Assembly: GCA_038323265.1 (NCBI GenBank)
Contig: JBBQGT010000042.1
Location: 1-23,622, forward strand
Origin: PNKC01 sp038323265
GTDB taxonomy: Bacteria; Chloroflexota; Dehalococcoidia; Tepidiformales; Tepidiformaceae
DNA length: 23,622 nt
Direction of reading: 5' to 3'
The notes below the pieces were generated by a model. The model worked only from the letters and a program-made list of their open reading frames with translations, was not told where the DNA came from and made no database searches. Both the position numbers and the translations under genes were made by a program. Below are positions 15,134-22,956 of the stretch, one piece after another (position 1 is the stretch's first letter; every line of letters begins with the position of its first letter).

Positions 15134-15679
15134 CTACAGCCCATGCGAGGGGCCTGAGTGGCCGTGCTTCGCGCGCTGCGTATCTTGCAACGTGCCGATC
15201 GTCTCCGCCGAACGGTTGTAGATCTGCGGCACGTCCCAGCCGTTCATCCCCGCGTACGTATCGATCTGGCTGCGATGGTGGATGTCGTGCTCCATCATCA
15301 TCAGGAGCAAGCGCCAACCAGGCAGCGTAGCTTCGGAGTCGATCATGTCGACGCGGCGCTCTAACCACGCATCAGGCGTTGCTGCGATTCGTTCGCGGAA
15401 TGCCGCCGCGCTTCCTTCGAGAGCGGGAAGCCACTGCTCGTGAGAGCGGGTATCCGGTGGCTCCGGGCTGATCCAACCGGTCCCGCTATAAGCACTGGCG
15501 AAGTAGAGTCGCGAGCCAGCCATGTGCCCAATGAGCTTGTTAATGCTCCAGGCCTTTTCGCCCTCACCGCTGGAGGGCGTCCAGCCGTCCGCTTCGGGAG
15601 GCAGGGCGGCGATGTCTCGCATCGCGCGCTTGTTTACGCCGTCAAAGTAGCGGAGGAACGTCTCAGTGGAAGTAAACAT
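15134..15679 (-). CDS. DinB-family (DinB_2/YfiT-like) four-helix metalloprotein
   Basis: A 181-residue DinB-like protein. The likely metal triad is H52 (in I-G-H-M-A-G), H131 and H135, within H-D-I-H-H-R-S-Q-I at 131-139. The first helix starts F-L-R-Y-F-D-G-V-N-K-R and the W-S-I-N-K-L-I-G-H segment is typical. Families with this fold include bacillithiol and mycothiol S-transferases and DinB damage-induced proteins of unknown activity, so thiol transfer is possible but not shown. GGAG lies 5 nt upstream of the ATG. It is divergent from the MarR operon with a 127-bp spacer and convergent with the lipid kinase. Confidence 0.82.
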   Translation of the reverse strand: MFTSTETFLRYFDGVNKRAMRDIAALPPEADGWTPSSGEGEKAWSINKLIGHMAGSRLYFASAYSGTGWISPEPPDTRSHEQWLPALEGSAAAFRERIAATPDAWLERRVDMIDSEATLPGWRLLLMMMEHDIHHRSQIDTYAGMNGWDVPQIYNRSAETIGTLQDTQRAKHGHSGPSHGL

Positions 15680-15743
15680 GACACTCCGTTAATTTCTGGG
15701 ATGGCTTTGCGATGGAGCTTAGCGCGACGGATGGTGATTTGGC

Positions 15744-15793
15744 TTGCCTCGCTGCATGGCGCTGATACCCTAGCCACGCGCGAAGTCTTTCGC
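15744..15793 (+). promoter_or_regulatory. Possible promoter and operator of the MarR operon
   Basis: TTGCCT (15744-15749) and TACCCT (15766-15771), 16 bp apart, are weak -35/-10 matches. Downstream, GCGAA (15780-15784) and TTCGC (15789-15793) form a palindrome with a 4-bp centre, where a MarR-type dimer could bind to repress its own operon. Motif inference only. Confidence 0.3.
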
Positions 15794-15806
15794 ATGAGGC
15801 GAATCA

Positions 15807-16307
15807 ATGGCGAGCTCCCCACCTGCTTCCGAACATGCCGTCGATGCCAGCATCCGCCACATTGGCGCGATGTTCGCGATGTTCGACCCCTTCCGCTTCC
15901 GAGCCTGGGCTGAATTGGGGCTGACGACCGCGCAGCTGCGAGTCCTCTTCCTCGTCCGGAATGACCCTGGCGTAACCGCGGGGGAGTTGGCCACGCGGCT
16001 CTCCGTGACCCCTCCCACGATCTCCGGCATCGTCGATCGTCTTGTGAAGTTGAGCCTGATCCGCCGCGAGGACGACGATTCGGACCGGAGGCTGGTGCGA
16101 AACCAACTGACCGACGCTGGGGAAACGGCCTGTAGCCGCCTTGAACGCGGCTCCGAAATTTTCACACGCCGCATTTTGATCGAGATGAACCACGAAGACC
16201 TCGATGCGCTGTTGATGGGCCTGAGGGCCTTCCTGAAGGCAAGCAGCTACGTTTCCACCGTCGAACCGAATCTCGCCGTCGTGGCGATGCCCGGAGCAGA
16301 CCAATGA
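15807..16307 (+). CDS. MarR-family transcriptional regulator
   Basis: A 166-residue winged-helix regulator. Dimerising helices are at both ends. The HTH spans about residues 55-85 (G-V-T-A-G-E-L-A-T-R-L-S-V-T-P-P-T-I-S-G-I-V-D-R-L), followed by the wing I-R-R-E-D-D-D-S-D-R-R-L-V, where the D-x-R-R wing motif is a MarR hallmark. The ligand is unknown. GAGG lies 7 nt before the ATG. Its stop overlaps the start of the phosphatase gene (ATGA), so the regulator and the next two genes are likely one transcript, with autorepression as the usual arrangement in this family. Confidence 0.9.
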   Translation: MASSPPASEHAVDASIRHIGAMFAMFDPFRFRAWAELGLTTAQLRVLFLVRNDPGVTAGELATRLSVTPPTISGIVDRLVKLSLIRREDDDSDRRLVRNQLTDAGETACSRLERGSEIFTRRILIEMNHEDLDALLMGLRAFLKASSYVSTVEPNLAVVAMPGADQ

Positions 16308-17014
16308 CCAGCGTAAAACGCGTCCGCACGATCGACCTCGAGAACCCGTTCGTGGATTCGTTCGAAGGGATGTGCGAAATGCTTCTCGTTCGTCACGGCG
16401 AACAGCAGTACCGCGCGAACATCCCCTTAGGTGAGGCGATCGACGCCCCGCTCTCGGAGCTTGGCTGGAAGCAGGCGCGCGCAGTCGGCGACAGGTTGGC
16501 CCCAGCGCGCATCGGCGCGGTCTATGCCAGCCCGTTGCAGCGCGCTCACAATACCGGCCGCGAAATCGCCAAGCACCACGGCCTCGAACCGATTGTCCTC
16601 GAAGAGCTACGCGAAATCGACCTCTGGCAAACCGCGCCCCAAGACAAGGGCCTCTTGGAGCTCTACACCGCCGCGGAACTCGGCGAAATCTACCGCGGCG
16701 TAAGCCGTACGCGAAAGCACAGCTCATGGCCGCACTCGGAAGACCCTGAGGCCTTCAAGGTGCGCATCGTTGCCGCCCTGGACAAGATCGTTGCCGAAAA
16801 TCATGGCCACCGCATTGCCGTCGCCTGCCACGGCGGCGTCATCAACGCCTACCTCAGTCATCTGCTTGGCTCGGCCTTCGACCACGTGGTGACGGTCCAC
16901 CACACCTCGATCACCGTGGTCCGCGCCGCCGACACCCGCCGCGAGTTGCTGACGATCAACGACTACTCCCACGTCATGCCGTTCCAGAGCTCGCGCGGAG
17001 ACATCAACGCCTGA
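16304..17014 (+). CDS. Histidine phosphatase superfamily protein (phosphoglycerate-mutase-like)
   Basis: A 236-residue branch-1 histidine phosphatase. The catalytic R-H-G-E is at residues 30-33 (H31 is the phospho-acceptor). S-P-L-Q-R-A-H-N-T provides the second Arg, L-R-E-I-D-L-W the acidic region, and H176 in A-C-H-G-G-V-I the second catalytic His. The N-terminal ~25 residues precede the fold. Substrates of this superfamily range from phosphosugars to cobalamin precursors and phosphoproteins, and nothing here decides between them. It is translationally coupled to marR by a 4-bp overlap. Confidence 0.88.
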   Translation: MTSVKRVRTIDLENPFVDSFEGMCEMLLVRHGEQQYRANIPLGEAIDAPLSELGWKQARAVGDRLAPARIGAVYASPLQRAHNTGREIAKHHGLEPIVLEELREIDLWQTAPQDKGLLELYTAAELGEIYRGVSRTRKHSSWPHSEDPEAFKVRIVAALDKIVAENHGHRIAVACHGGVINAYLSHLLGSAFDHVVTVHHTSITVVRAADTRRELLTINDYSHVMPFQSSRGDINA

Positions 17015-17038
17015 TCGGCAGAGCAGCGCGGTGACGAC

Positions 17039-17869
17039 ATGAAAGCAGACGCCAGTCAGCGTGCGGCAAAACATGCCGCCATGAACGCCGGAGCATGGGA
17101 CGAGATCGCGGTCGAGCGGCGCGAGTGGCTGGACAGCATGGGCTTCGATGCCGCCTTCTTTAAGTCCGGGGGCAGCACGCTTTCGAGCGTCGAACTGGCA
17201 GCGCTGGGCGAACTCGGCGGAATGCGGGTGCTGCACCTGCAATGCGCCACCGGTGAGGACACGCTCTCCCTGGCGAACTGCGGCGCCGTCGTCACCGGGC
17301 TGGACGTGTCTGCGAAGGAAATCGCCGAAGCCCGAGCAAAGGCCGCCGCCGCCGCCATCGCGGCGACCTTCGATATTGCAGACGTACAAGCCCTGCCGGA
17401 GGCATACCGCCGCAGCGCGTTCGACATCGTCTACACGGGCCTTGGTGCGCTCGTCTGGCTCGATGACCTGGACGGTTGGGCACGCGGCATCTCCGACGCG
17501 CTGGCTATGGGCGGGACGTTCGTGCTTTACGAGGAACACCCGCTGGAGTACGTCTTCGAAGAGATCGACGGTCGCCTGGTCGTAGTGCATTCCTACTTCG
17601 AAAAGGCCCCGGAATACGAGACCGGCTGGGGTCATTTCCCAACCGAGGCTGGCACCGCAACCAAAATTGAGTTCTCCTGGACGTTGAGCGAGGTCCTCTC
17701 GTCGCTGGGGCGCTACGGCGTCGCCACCGTGGAGCTAGCAGAATTGGACCGGTGGGCTGCATCCCCCGATGGCACCCGTCGCTACAGTCTGGACCGCTTC
17801 CCGGAGCTCATCGCCGGCGATGCCGGCAAAGTGCCCGTGGCGGTCCTCATACGTGCGAAGAAGATCTGA
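17039..17869 (+). CDS. Class I SAM-dependent methyltransferase
   Basis: A 276-residue methyltransferase. SAM motif I is V-L-H-L-Q-C-A-T-G-E-D-T (about 64-75), the variant found in a known subfamily with L-H-L-Q-C in place of L-D-L-G-C. It is followed by G-L-D-V-S (motif post-I) and F-D-I-V-Y-T-G-L-G-A (motif II region). The ~50-residue N-terminal extension (R-R-E-W-L-D-S-M-G-F) is typical of small-molecule methyltransferases. The substrate is unknown. GGTGA lies 5 nt before the ATG and the gene is 24 bp after the phosphatase, so it is probably the third gene of the MarR operon. Confidence 0.87.
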   Translation: MKADASQRAAKHAAMNAGAWDEIAVERREWLDSMGFDAAFFKSGGSTLSSVELAALGELGGMRVLHLQCATGEDTLSLANCGAVVTGLDVSAKEIAEARAKAAAAAIAATFDIADVQALPEAYRRSAFDIVYTGLGALVWLDDLDGWARGISDALAMGGTFVLYEEHPLEYVFEEIDGRLVVVHSYFEKAPEYETGWGHFPTEAGTATKIEFSWTLSEVLSSLGRYGVATVELAELDRWAASPDGTRRYSLDRFPELIAGDAGKVPVAVLIRAKKI

Positions 17870-17937
17870 GGTCCACCTCCTCGACGGGCCTCCCGCCGCC
17901 CGCTTCGCACCTGCTGACGGCGCTTGGCGCCTGGTGG

Positions 17938-17952
17938 TAGCCTTCGCCGATG
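17938..17952 (+). promoter_or_regulatory. Leaderless-type -10 element at the ModE-like gene
   Basis: TAGCCT (17938-17943) is a TANNNT hexamer with exactly 6 nt to the ATG at 17950, and there is no Shine-Dalgarno. This spacing is that of leaderless transcripts. The gap 17870-17949 also holds a GGCGC-TTG-GCGCC inverted repeat (17919-17931). Confidence 0.45.
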
Positions 17953-18369
17953 AAACCCAGCGAACCGTCAAAGGCGACTGCGCCTTTCGTACCCCGGCAA
18001 AAACTCTGGCTGGAACGCAACGAAAAGCTCGTGATGTCCGACTACCGGTTGCGCCTGCTGGAGCTGATCGCGGAGAGCGGCTCGCTCGCCCAGGCGGCCA
18101 CGATGCTCGGGCTTTCGTACCGGCGGGCGTGGGGAAAGGTCAAGGAGCTCGAGGCCAACCTCGGCCTCTCGCTTGTGCAATCCGAGGTCGGCGGCGCGGG
18201 GGGCGGCCACACAACGCTTTCGCCCGCGGCGGGTGAGCTCGTCGCCGCCTACGCCCGCTTCACCAAACGCATGAGCGAGGCGCTGGACGAGGCGTACGCG
18301 GCCGAACTGGGCGGAATCATGGTCGGCGTTCCACTGGCACCTCAGTCTGCCTCGGACCAGAGCAGTTAG
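17950..18369 (+). CDS. ModE N-terminal-like winged-helix regulator (stand-alone HTH)
   Basis: A 139-residue protein that is almost entirely a LysR/ModE-type winged helix. Its pattern is K-L-W-L-E-R-N-E-K-L-V near residue 18, then L-L-E-L-I-A-E-S-G-S-L-A-Q-A-A-T-M-L-G-L-S-Y-R-R-A-W (about 36-61) and a G-G-A-G-G-G-H-T-x-L-S wing. This matches the DNA-binding half of ModE. The molybdate-binding MOP/TOBE domains are absent, so it is the short version common in many bacteria. No molybdate transporter or molybdoenzyme lies in the window, so a link to molybdenum is only by family. The start keeps the conserved W-L-E region; ATG 18034 would remove it. Confidence 0.8.
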   Translation: MKPSEPSKATAPFVPRQKLWLERNEKLVMSDYRLRLLELIAESGSLAQAATMLGLSYRRAWGKVKELEANLGLSLVQSEVGGAGGGHTTLSPAAGELVAAYARFTKRMSEALDEAYAAELGGIMVGVPLAPQSASDQSS

Positions 18370-18382
18370 ACTCCCGCGCTGC

Positions 18383-18397
18383 TAATCTCTTCCCATG
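18383..18397 (+). promoter_or_regulatory. Leaderless-type -10 element at aspS
   Basis: TAATCT (18383-18388) fits TANNNT and again lies exactly 6 nt before the ATG (18395), with no Shine-Dalgarno in between. The arrangement is identical to that of the preceding gene. Confidence 0.5.
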
Positions 18398-20185
18398 CTC
18401 AAAGATACCTACGCTGGTGATCTGCGCGCCTCCGATGCGGGGCGGATCGTCCGTCTCGCTGGCTGGGTGCATCGTCGCCGGGACCACGGCGGCCTGATTT
18501 TTGTCGACCTCCGCGACGCGAAGGGCGTCGTCCAGCTGGTCTTCAATCCGGAAAATGGTGCAGCGCACGATGTGGCCCATCGCGTGCGCAGCGAGTGGGT
18601 GCTGCAGGTTGAAGGCGAAGTGCGGCTGCGGGCCACTGAAACCACCAACCCCAACATGGAAACAGGCGAGATAGAGATTGTGCCCACGGCCTGCACGGTC
18701 CTCAACGAAGCCATCACGCCACCCTTCTACATCAACGAGCAGGTGGATGTGGACGAGCAATTGCGCCTGAAGTTTCGCTACCTGGACCTGCGCCGTCCGG
18801 AGGTTGCCGAGGTCATTTACTTGCGTCACGAGGTGGTGCGCTTCATCCGCGAATTCCTCTATGCCCAGGGCTTCACCGAGGTGGAGACGCCAACGTTGAT
18901 CAAGTCCACGCCCGAGGGAGCGCGCGACTTCCTCGTGCCTTCGCGCGTGCGGCCGGGGCACTTCTTCGCCCTGCCGCAGTCGCCCCAAATCATGAAGCAG
19001 CTGTTGATCTACGGCGGCATCGAGAAGTACTTCCAAATCGCTCGCTGCTACCGCGATGAAGACACACGCGCCAACCGCGTCGCCGAGCACACCCAACTGG
19101 ACCTTGAGATGGCCTTCGTTGAGCAGGAAGACGTCATGGCGCTCATCGAACAGCTGTACACCGGCATCGCCCAGCGCTTCGGCAAGGGCCCGATTCGAGC
19201 CACCCCCTTCCCCCGGCTGGACTACGCCGATTGCATGGCGCGTTACGGCATCGACCGCCCAGACATCCGCTTCGGCCTCGAATTCGTGGACATTGCCGGG
19301 CCACTGCAGGCATCGAACTTCCAGGTATTTGCTGGCGCGCTGGCGAACGGCGGCGAAATCAAAGCGATCCGTATCCCCGGCAAAGCCGATATGACGCGCC
19401 GCGAAATTGACGAGCTGACGGAGATCGCGCGCGGTGGAGGCGCAAAGGGCCTGGCGACGATTGGCATCGTTTCCGATGACGAACTCCGTTCGCCAATCGC
19501 CAAGTTCCTTTCCCCGGCAGAGATTGCCGGGATCAAGACACTGACGGGCGCGCAGGCTGGCGACATGCTGGCGATCGTGGCGGATCAGCCGCAGACGGTC
19601 GCTTCGTCGCTGCACGCTGTGCGCTCCGCGCTCGGCGTCCGGCTCGGGTTGATCGATGCGACCGAGCTGTCGTTCGTCTGGATCACCGGCTTTCCGCTGC
19701 TCGAATGGCGGCCCGAGGAGAAGCGTTGGGACGCCACCCATAACCCCTTCTGTGGCTTCCCGGAATCCGAACGGCACTGGCTGGACGAAGACCCCGGCAA
19801 AGCCTCCTCCTACCAGTACGACTTGGCCTGCAACGGCTCGGAGATCGTCGGCGGCTCGATTCGCATCAGCAACCGCGCCGACCAGGAGAAGGTCTTCGCG
19901 CTCATGGGCCACTCCAAGGAGCAGCAGCAAGAACGCTTCGGCGTGGTGCTCGATGCACTGGAATACGGCGCGCCCCCAGAAGGCGGCATCGGCGGTGGAA
20001 TCGACCGCCTGATCATGACGCTTGCCGGCACCGAAAACATCCGCGACGTCATCGCCTTTCCGAAGACCTCCTCCGGTTCCGACCCGCTGATGAGCGCCCC
20101 ATCTTTGGTTGATAAGGCGCAACTGGACGAGCTGGGCCTGTTGCTGGCGCCGCAGTTGAAACAAGACTTGGGGTTGAACGCGTAA
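18395..20185 (+). CDS. aspS: Aspartyl-tRNA synthetase
   Basis: A 596-residue class II synthetase of the bacterial type, which charges tRNA-Asp. An N-terminal OB-fold anticodon-binding domain (about 1-105, R-L-A-G-W-V-H-R-R-R-D-H-G-G-L-I-F) leads to the catalytic core. Motif 1 lies around F-T-E-V-E-T-P-T-L. Motif 2 is R217-C-Y-R-D-E-D-T-R, with the downstream Q-L-D-L-E-M signature. The bacterial GAD insertion domain spans about 285-415. Motif 3 is G-G-G-I-D-R538-L. Length is typical (about 590). Whether it is discriminating or also charges tRNA-Asn is not decidable here. It starts 25 bp after the ModE-like gene, with its own probable leaderless promoter. Confidence 0.97.
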   Translation: MLKDTYAGDLRASDAGRIVRLAGWVHRRRDHGGLIFVDLRDAKGVVQLVFNPENGAAHDVAHRVRSEWVLQVEGEVRLRATETTNPNMETGEIEIVPTACTVLNEAITPPFYINEQVDVDEQLRLKFRYLDLRRPEVAEVIYLRHEVVRFIREFLYAQGFTEVETPTLIKSTPEGARDFLVPSRVRPGHFFALPQSPQIMKQLLIYGGIEKYFQIARCYRDEDTRANRVAEHTQLDLEMAFVEQEDVMALIEQLYTGIAQRFGKGPIRATPFPRLDYADCMARYGIDRPDIRFGLEFVDIAGPLQASNFQVFAGALANGGEIKAIRIPGKADMTRREIDELTEIARGGGAKGLATIGIVSDDELRSPIAKFLSPAEIAGIKTLTGAQAGDMLAIVADQPQTVASSLHAVRSALGVRLGLIDATELSFVWITGFPLLEWRPEEKRWDATHNPFCGFPESERHWLDEDPGKASSYQYDLACNGSEIVGGSIRISNRADQEKVFALMGHSKEQQQERFGVVLDALEYGAPPEGGIGGGIDRLIMTLAGTENIRDVIAFPKTSSGSDPLMSAPSLVDKAQLDELGLLLAPQLKQDLGLNA

Positions 20186-20244
20186 AGGGCCGTTTCCAGT
20201 AACGCGGAAATCCGTGTCCTCGTCTGCGGTTCCCGTGTATCTTT

Positions 20245-20288
20245 CGCTCAGCTTCACCGCTCCGTTTTGCGACGGATCGGCTGAGGCG
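20245..20288 (+). promoter_or_regulatory. Nested hairpin upstream of the peptide-binding protein gene
   Basis: CGCTCAGC (20245-20252) pairs with GCTGAG-G-CG (20280-20288) with one bulged G, enclosing a second stem TCCGT (20261-20265) / ACGGA (20272-20276). It sits in the 146-bp gap between aspS and the ABC operon and could be an aspS terminator or a leader structure. It lacks a T-run. Confidence 0.4.
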
Positions 20289-20331
20289 TCCAGAACGTAC
20301 TGTCAGCGAATCTCGCCTTTGGCTGGTGTCC

Positions 20332-21999
20332 ATGTCCAACAAAATGCTCACCCTGATGATGGGCTTCGTCGCCTTCCTGATCCTCGCGATCGGAGTGGTC
20401 TTCGTTTTTGCCCTCGCTGGAGGAGGCGACGACAACAGCAGCCCGGCGGACGGAGGAAGCAGCACCCCCCGACCGGGCGCCGCCTCGGGCAAGATCTGCG
20501 AGGGCAACACCCTCTATGTTCCCGGCGGCGAGCCGAACTCGCTCCTCGACCCCATCCAGGTGGGTGACGTTGAGACCAGCGAGTACATCGAGGAGATTTT
20601 CGGCGGGCTCGTAACGCTGGACACCGATCTCAAAGTCCAGCCCGATATCGCAAAAAGCTGGGAAGTTTCGAACGGCGGTAAGACCTACACCTTCAAGCTG
20701 CGCGACAACGTGGTCTTTCACAACAACAAGCGCATCACCTCCGCGGATGTGAAGTACAGCATCGAGCGGGCGGCGGATCCCACAAACGCTTCGCCAACGG
20801 TGCTCGCCTACCTCGGCAATATCGTTGGACTCCGCGACCGCTTCTCGAACAAGGCCACCAGCGTTTCGGGCGTGAAGGTAATCGACGAAACGACGATTCA
20901 AATCGACCTCATCGAGGCCTCCGACTTCTTTATCTCCGAACTGACGTACCCCGTCTCCTTCGTCGTCGATAAGGACCAGGTAGAGAAGAACCCGCGCAAC
21001 TGGACGCAGAAGCCGAACGGCACCGGCCCCTTCAAGCTCGCCGAATTCACGCCGGCCGAAACGATCAGGCTGGTCCGCAACGATCGCTACCATCTCGGCC
21101 CGCCGAAGCTCGATGAAGTTGTCTTCGAACTGGGTGGCGGCTCACTCCTCACGCGCTACGAAAACAACGAACTGCACGTCGGTTCGTTCCCCGCTTCGCT
21201 GCTCGATGCCATCAAGGCCGGCAGTAACCCGCTGAGCAAGGACTACCGCGCCGTGCCGAGCATGGCCACCTTCTACTTCAACCTGAACTCTTCGCAGTCT
21301 CCCTTTGATGACCCGAAGGTACGCCAGGCGTTCGCCATGTCCATCGATCGCCAGCAGATAAACAACGTGCTCTTCTACGACGCCTACCGCGTCGCGGATG
21401 GCTTCCTCCCTCCAGAAATGCCCGGTTATTCGGAAGCCGTGACTTCGTACAAGTTCGATCCCGTGAAGGCCAAGCAACTGATCCAGGATTCGAAGTACGC
21501 TGGCAAGCTGCCACGCATCACGCTGAGCTACAGCGGCTCGGGCGGGACGCCCGGTGACCTGCTTGTGGCCATCCAAAAAGGCTGGGAAGACAATCTCGGC
21601 GTTACCGTGCAGCTCCAGGCGATTGACAGTTCGGCCTTCCTCCGGGAGCAGCGCCAGGGCAAGTTCCAGATGCTTTCGGATGGCTGGTCAGCTGACTACC
21701 CGGACCCCGAGAACTTCCTCGGCAAGCTGTTCGCCAGCGATAGCCCGCTGAACTACAGCAAGTACAAGAATGGCGATGTGGACGCGCTTCTTTTGAAGGG
21801 CCGTACAGAGACCGATCGGACCAAGCGCTACGCCTTCTACAACCAGGCCGAGCAAAAAATCGTGGACGACGCTTCGATCATTCCGCTCTTCTGGCCAGTG
21901 GACTATCAGGTGATCAAGCCCTGCGTAAAGGATTACCCCGCTGTCCCGATGACTGTTCCGAAGTACCGCTACATCTCGATCGACCCGAAGGCGAAGTAG
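20332..21999 (+). CDS. Peptide/nickel-type ABC transporter substrate-binding protein (SBP_bac_5)
   Basis: A 555-residue solute-binding protein of the DppA/OppA family. The N-terminus is a hydrophobic segment (about 6-29) ending A-L-A-G-G-G-D-D, then a Ser/Pro/Gly-rich linker to about 52. The SBP_bac_5 fold follows: E-P-N-S-L-L-D-P, I-F-G-G-L-V-T-L-D, P-D-I-A-K-S-W-E-V-S, T-F-K-L-R-D-N-V-V-F-H, S-A-D-V-K-Y-S-I-E-R, and W-S-A-D-Y-P-D-P-E-N-F near the ligand site. No Cys occurs at the expected lipobox; the first Cys is C56. It may therefore be TM-anchored or cleaved after A-L-A. GTG 20326 is an alternative start 2 codons upstream; neither has a strong Shine-Dalgarno. The ligand (di/oligopeptide or other) is not predictable. 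Confidence 0.92.
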   Translation: MSNKMLTLMMGFVAFLILAIGVVFVFALAGGGDDNSSPADGGSSTPRPGAASGKICEGNTLYVPGGEPNSLLDPIQVGDVETSEYIEEIFGGLVTLDTDLKVQPDIAKSWEVSNGGKTYTFKLRDNVVFHNNKRITSADVKYSIERAADPTNASPTVLAYLGNIVGLRDRFSNKATSVSGVKVIDETTIQIDLIEASDFFISELTYPVSFVVDKDQVEKNPRNWTQKPNGTGPFKLAEFTPAETIRLVRNDRYHLGPPKLDEVVFELGGGSLLTRYENNELHVGSFPASLLDAIKAGSNPLSKDYRAVPSMATFYFNLNSSQSPFDDPKVRQAFAMSIDRQQINNVLFYDAYRVADGFLPPEMPGYSEAVTSYKFDPVKAKQLIQDSKYAGKLPRITLSYSGSGGTPGDLLVAIQKGWEDNLGVTVQLQAIDSSAFLREQRQGKFQMLSDGWSADYPDPENFLGKLFASDSPLNYSKYKNGDVDALLLKGRTETDRTKRYAFYNQAEQKIVDDASIIPLFWPVDYQVIKPCVKDYPAVPMTVPKYRYISIDPKAK

Positions 22000-22002
22000 A
22001 CC

Positions 22003-22956
22003 GTGGGCCCGGGGCTGTTCGGCTACACCGTGCGCCGGCTGCTCTGGGCCATCCCGGTCCTGTTCGTCATTTCGGTCGCCGTGTTTTATATGCTCCGCCT
22101 CGCTCCCGGCGACCCCGTGGACGCCATCCTCCAGAAGAACTACCAGGAGGAGCAGGCGGCCCTGCTGCGCAAAAAGTACGGCTACGATGAGCCGATCCAC
22201 ATCCAATACATCAAGTACATGAAGAACCTTGCACAAGGCGACCTCGGGATCTCGACTCGCCACCGCGATTTCACCGCGAGCGAAGTAATCCTTCCGAAGA
22301 TCTGGGTGTCCACGCAGATCGGCTTCGTGGCGCTGCTGATCACCTTCGCGCTCGGAATTCCGGTGGGCGTGTACGCGGCGATGGCCCGAGGCACGTTCCT
22401 TGATCCCCTTACGATCGGCTCGTGGCTGGCACTGGACGCGGTGCCGCCGTTCGTCCTTGTGCCAGTGGTGCAATGGCTCTTCGCCTTGAAGCTGGGCATC
22501 GTCGGGCTGGGCTACGAAGGGGTGTGGAGCAGCCACATGTTGCTGCCAATCCTCATTCTCGCCTTGCCGGGCGTCGCCGGAGTGGCGCGACTAATGCGCG
22601 CCTCCGTGGTTGGCGTCCTCAACGAGGACTACGTGCGCACCGCCCGCGCCAAGGGATTGCGCGAGCGCACCGTGGTGATCACCCACATCACGCGTAACGC
22701 CATGCTGCCGATGGTCACGGTCATCGGTCTATCTTTGCCGGGAATCACGGCGGGGGCACTGTTCGTCGAGCAGCTCTACGGCATCCCCGGTATCGGCCAG
22801 GAGTCGCTCGCTGCCGCCCTCGCGCCGGACTTTGATGTCATCCTTGCCCTCGTGCTGTTCGGTTCATTCCTCTTCGTCATGGCGAACGTTGTGATCGATG
22901 TCATTTACTCGGTCATTGACCCTCGAATCCGCGTCGGCGCCGGGAGAGGCAACTGA
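22003..22956 (+). CDS. DppB-like ABC transporter permease
   Basis: A 317-residue binding-protein-dependent permease. The family N-terminus is clear (Y-T-V-R-R-L-L-W-A-I-P-V-L-F-V-I-S-V), followed by L-A-P-G-D-P-V and the periplasmic Y-x-Y-D-E-P-I-H-I-Q-Y and G-D-L-G-I-S-x-R. About six TM segments and the EAA loop (around 210-235, N-E-D-Y-V-R-T-A-R-A-K-G-L) complete it, with P-G-I-G at the end as in DppB. The GTG start is 3 bp after the binding-protein stop, and its own stop overlaps the next start (TGATG), so the three genes form one operon. Confidence 0.94.
   Translation: MGPGLFGYTVRRLLWAIPVLFVISVAVFYMLRLAPGDPVDAILQKNYQEEQAALLRKKYGYDEPIHIQYIKYMKNLAQGDLGISTRHRDFTASEVILPKIWVSTQIGFVALLITFALGIPVGVYAAMARGTFLDPLTIGSWLALDAVPPFVLVPVVQWLFALKLGIVGLGYEGVWSSHMLLPILILALPGVAGVARLMRASVVGVLNEDYVRTARAKGLRERTVVITHITRNAMLPMVTVIGLSLPGITAGALFVEQLYGIPGIGQESLAAALAPDFDVILALVLFGSFLFVMANVVIDVIYSVIDPRIRVGAGRGN

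Noticed and set aside
15686..15693. A third CCGTTAAT, before the DinB-family gene
   Set aside because: Only one half-site is present, with no partner 11 bp away, and it overlaps the gene's Shine-Dalgarno, so it is not a credible Pho box.
18317..20257. A 646-codon open frame on the minus strand opposite aspS
   Set aside because: It is the antisense shadow of a clear aspartyl-tRNA synthetase. High GC gives long spurious open frames and its translation shows no recognisable domain.
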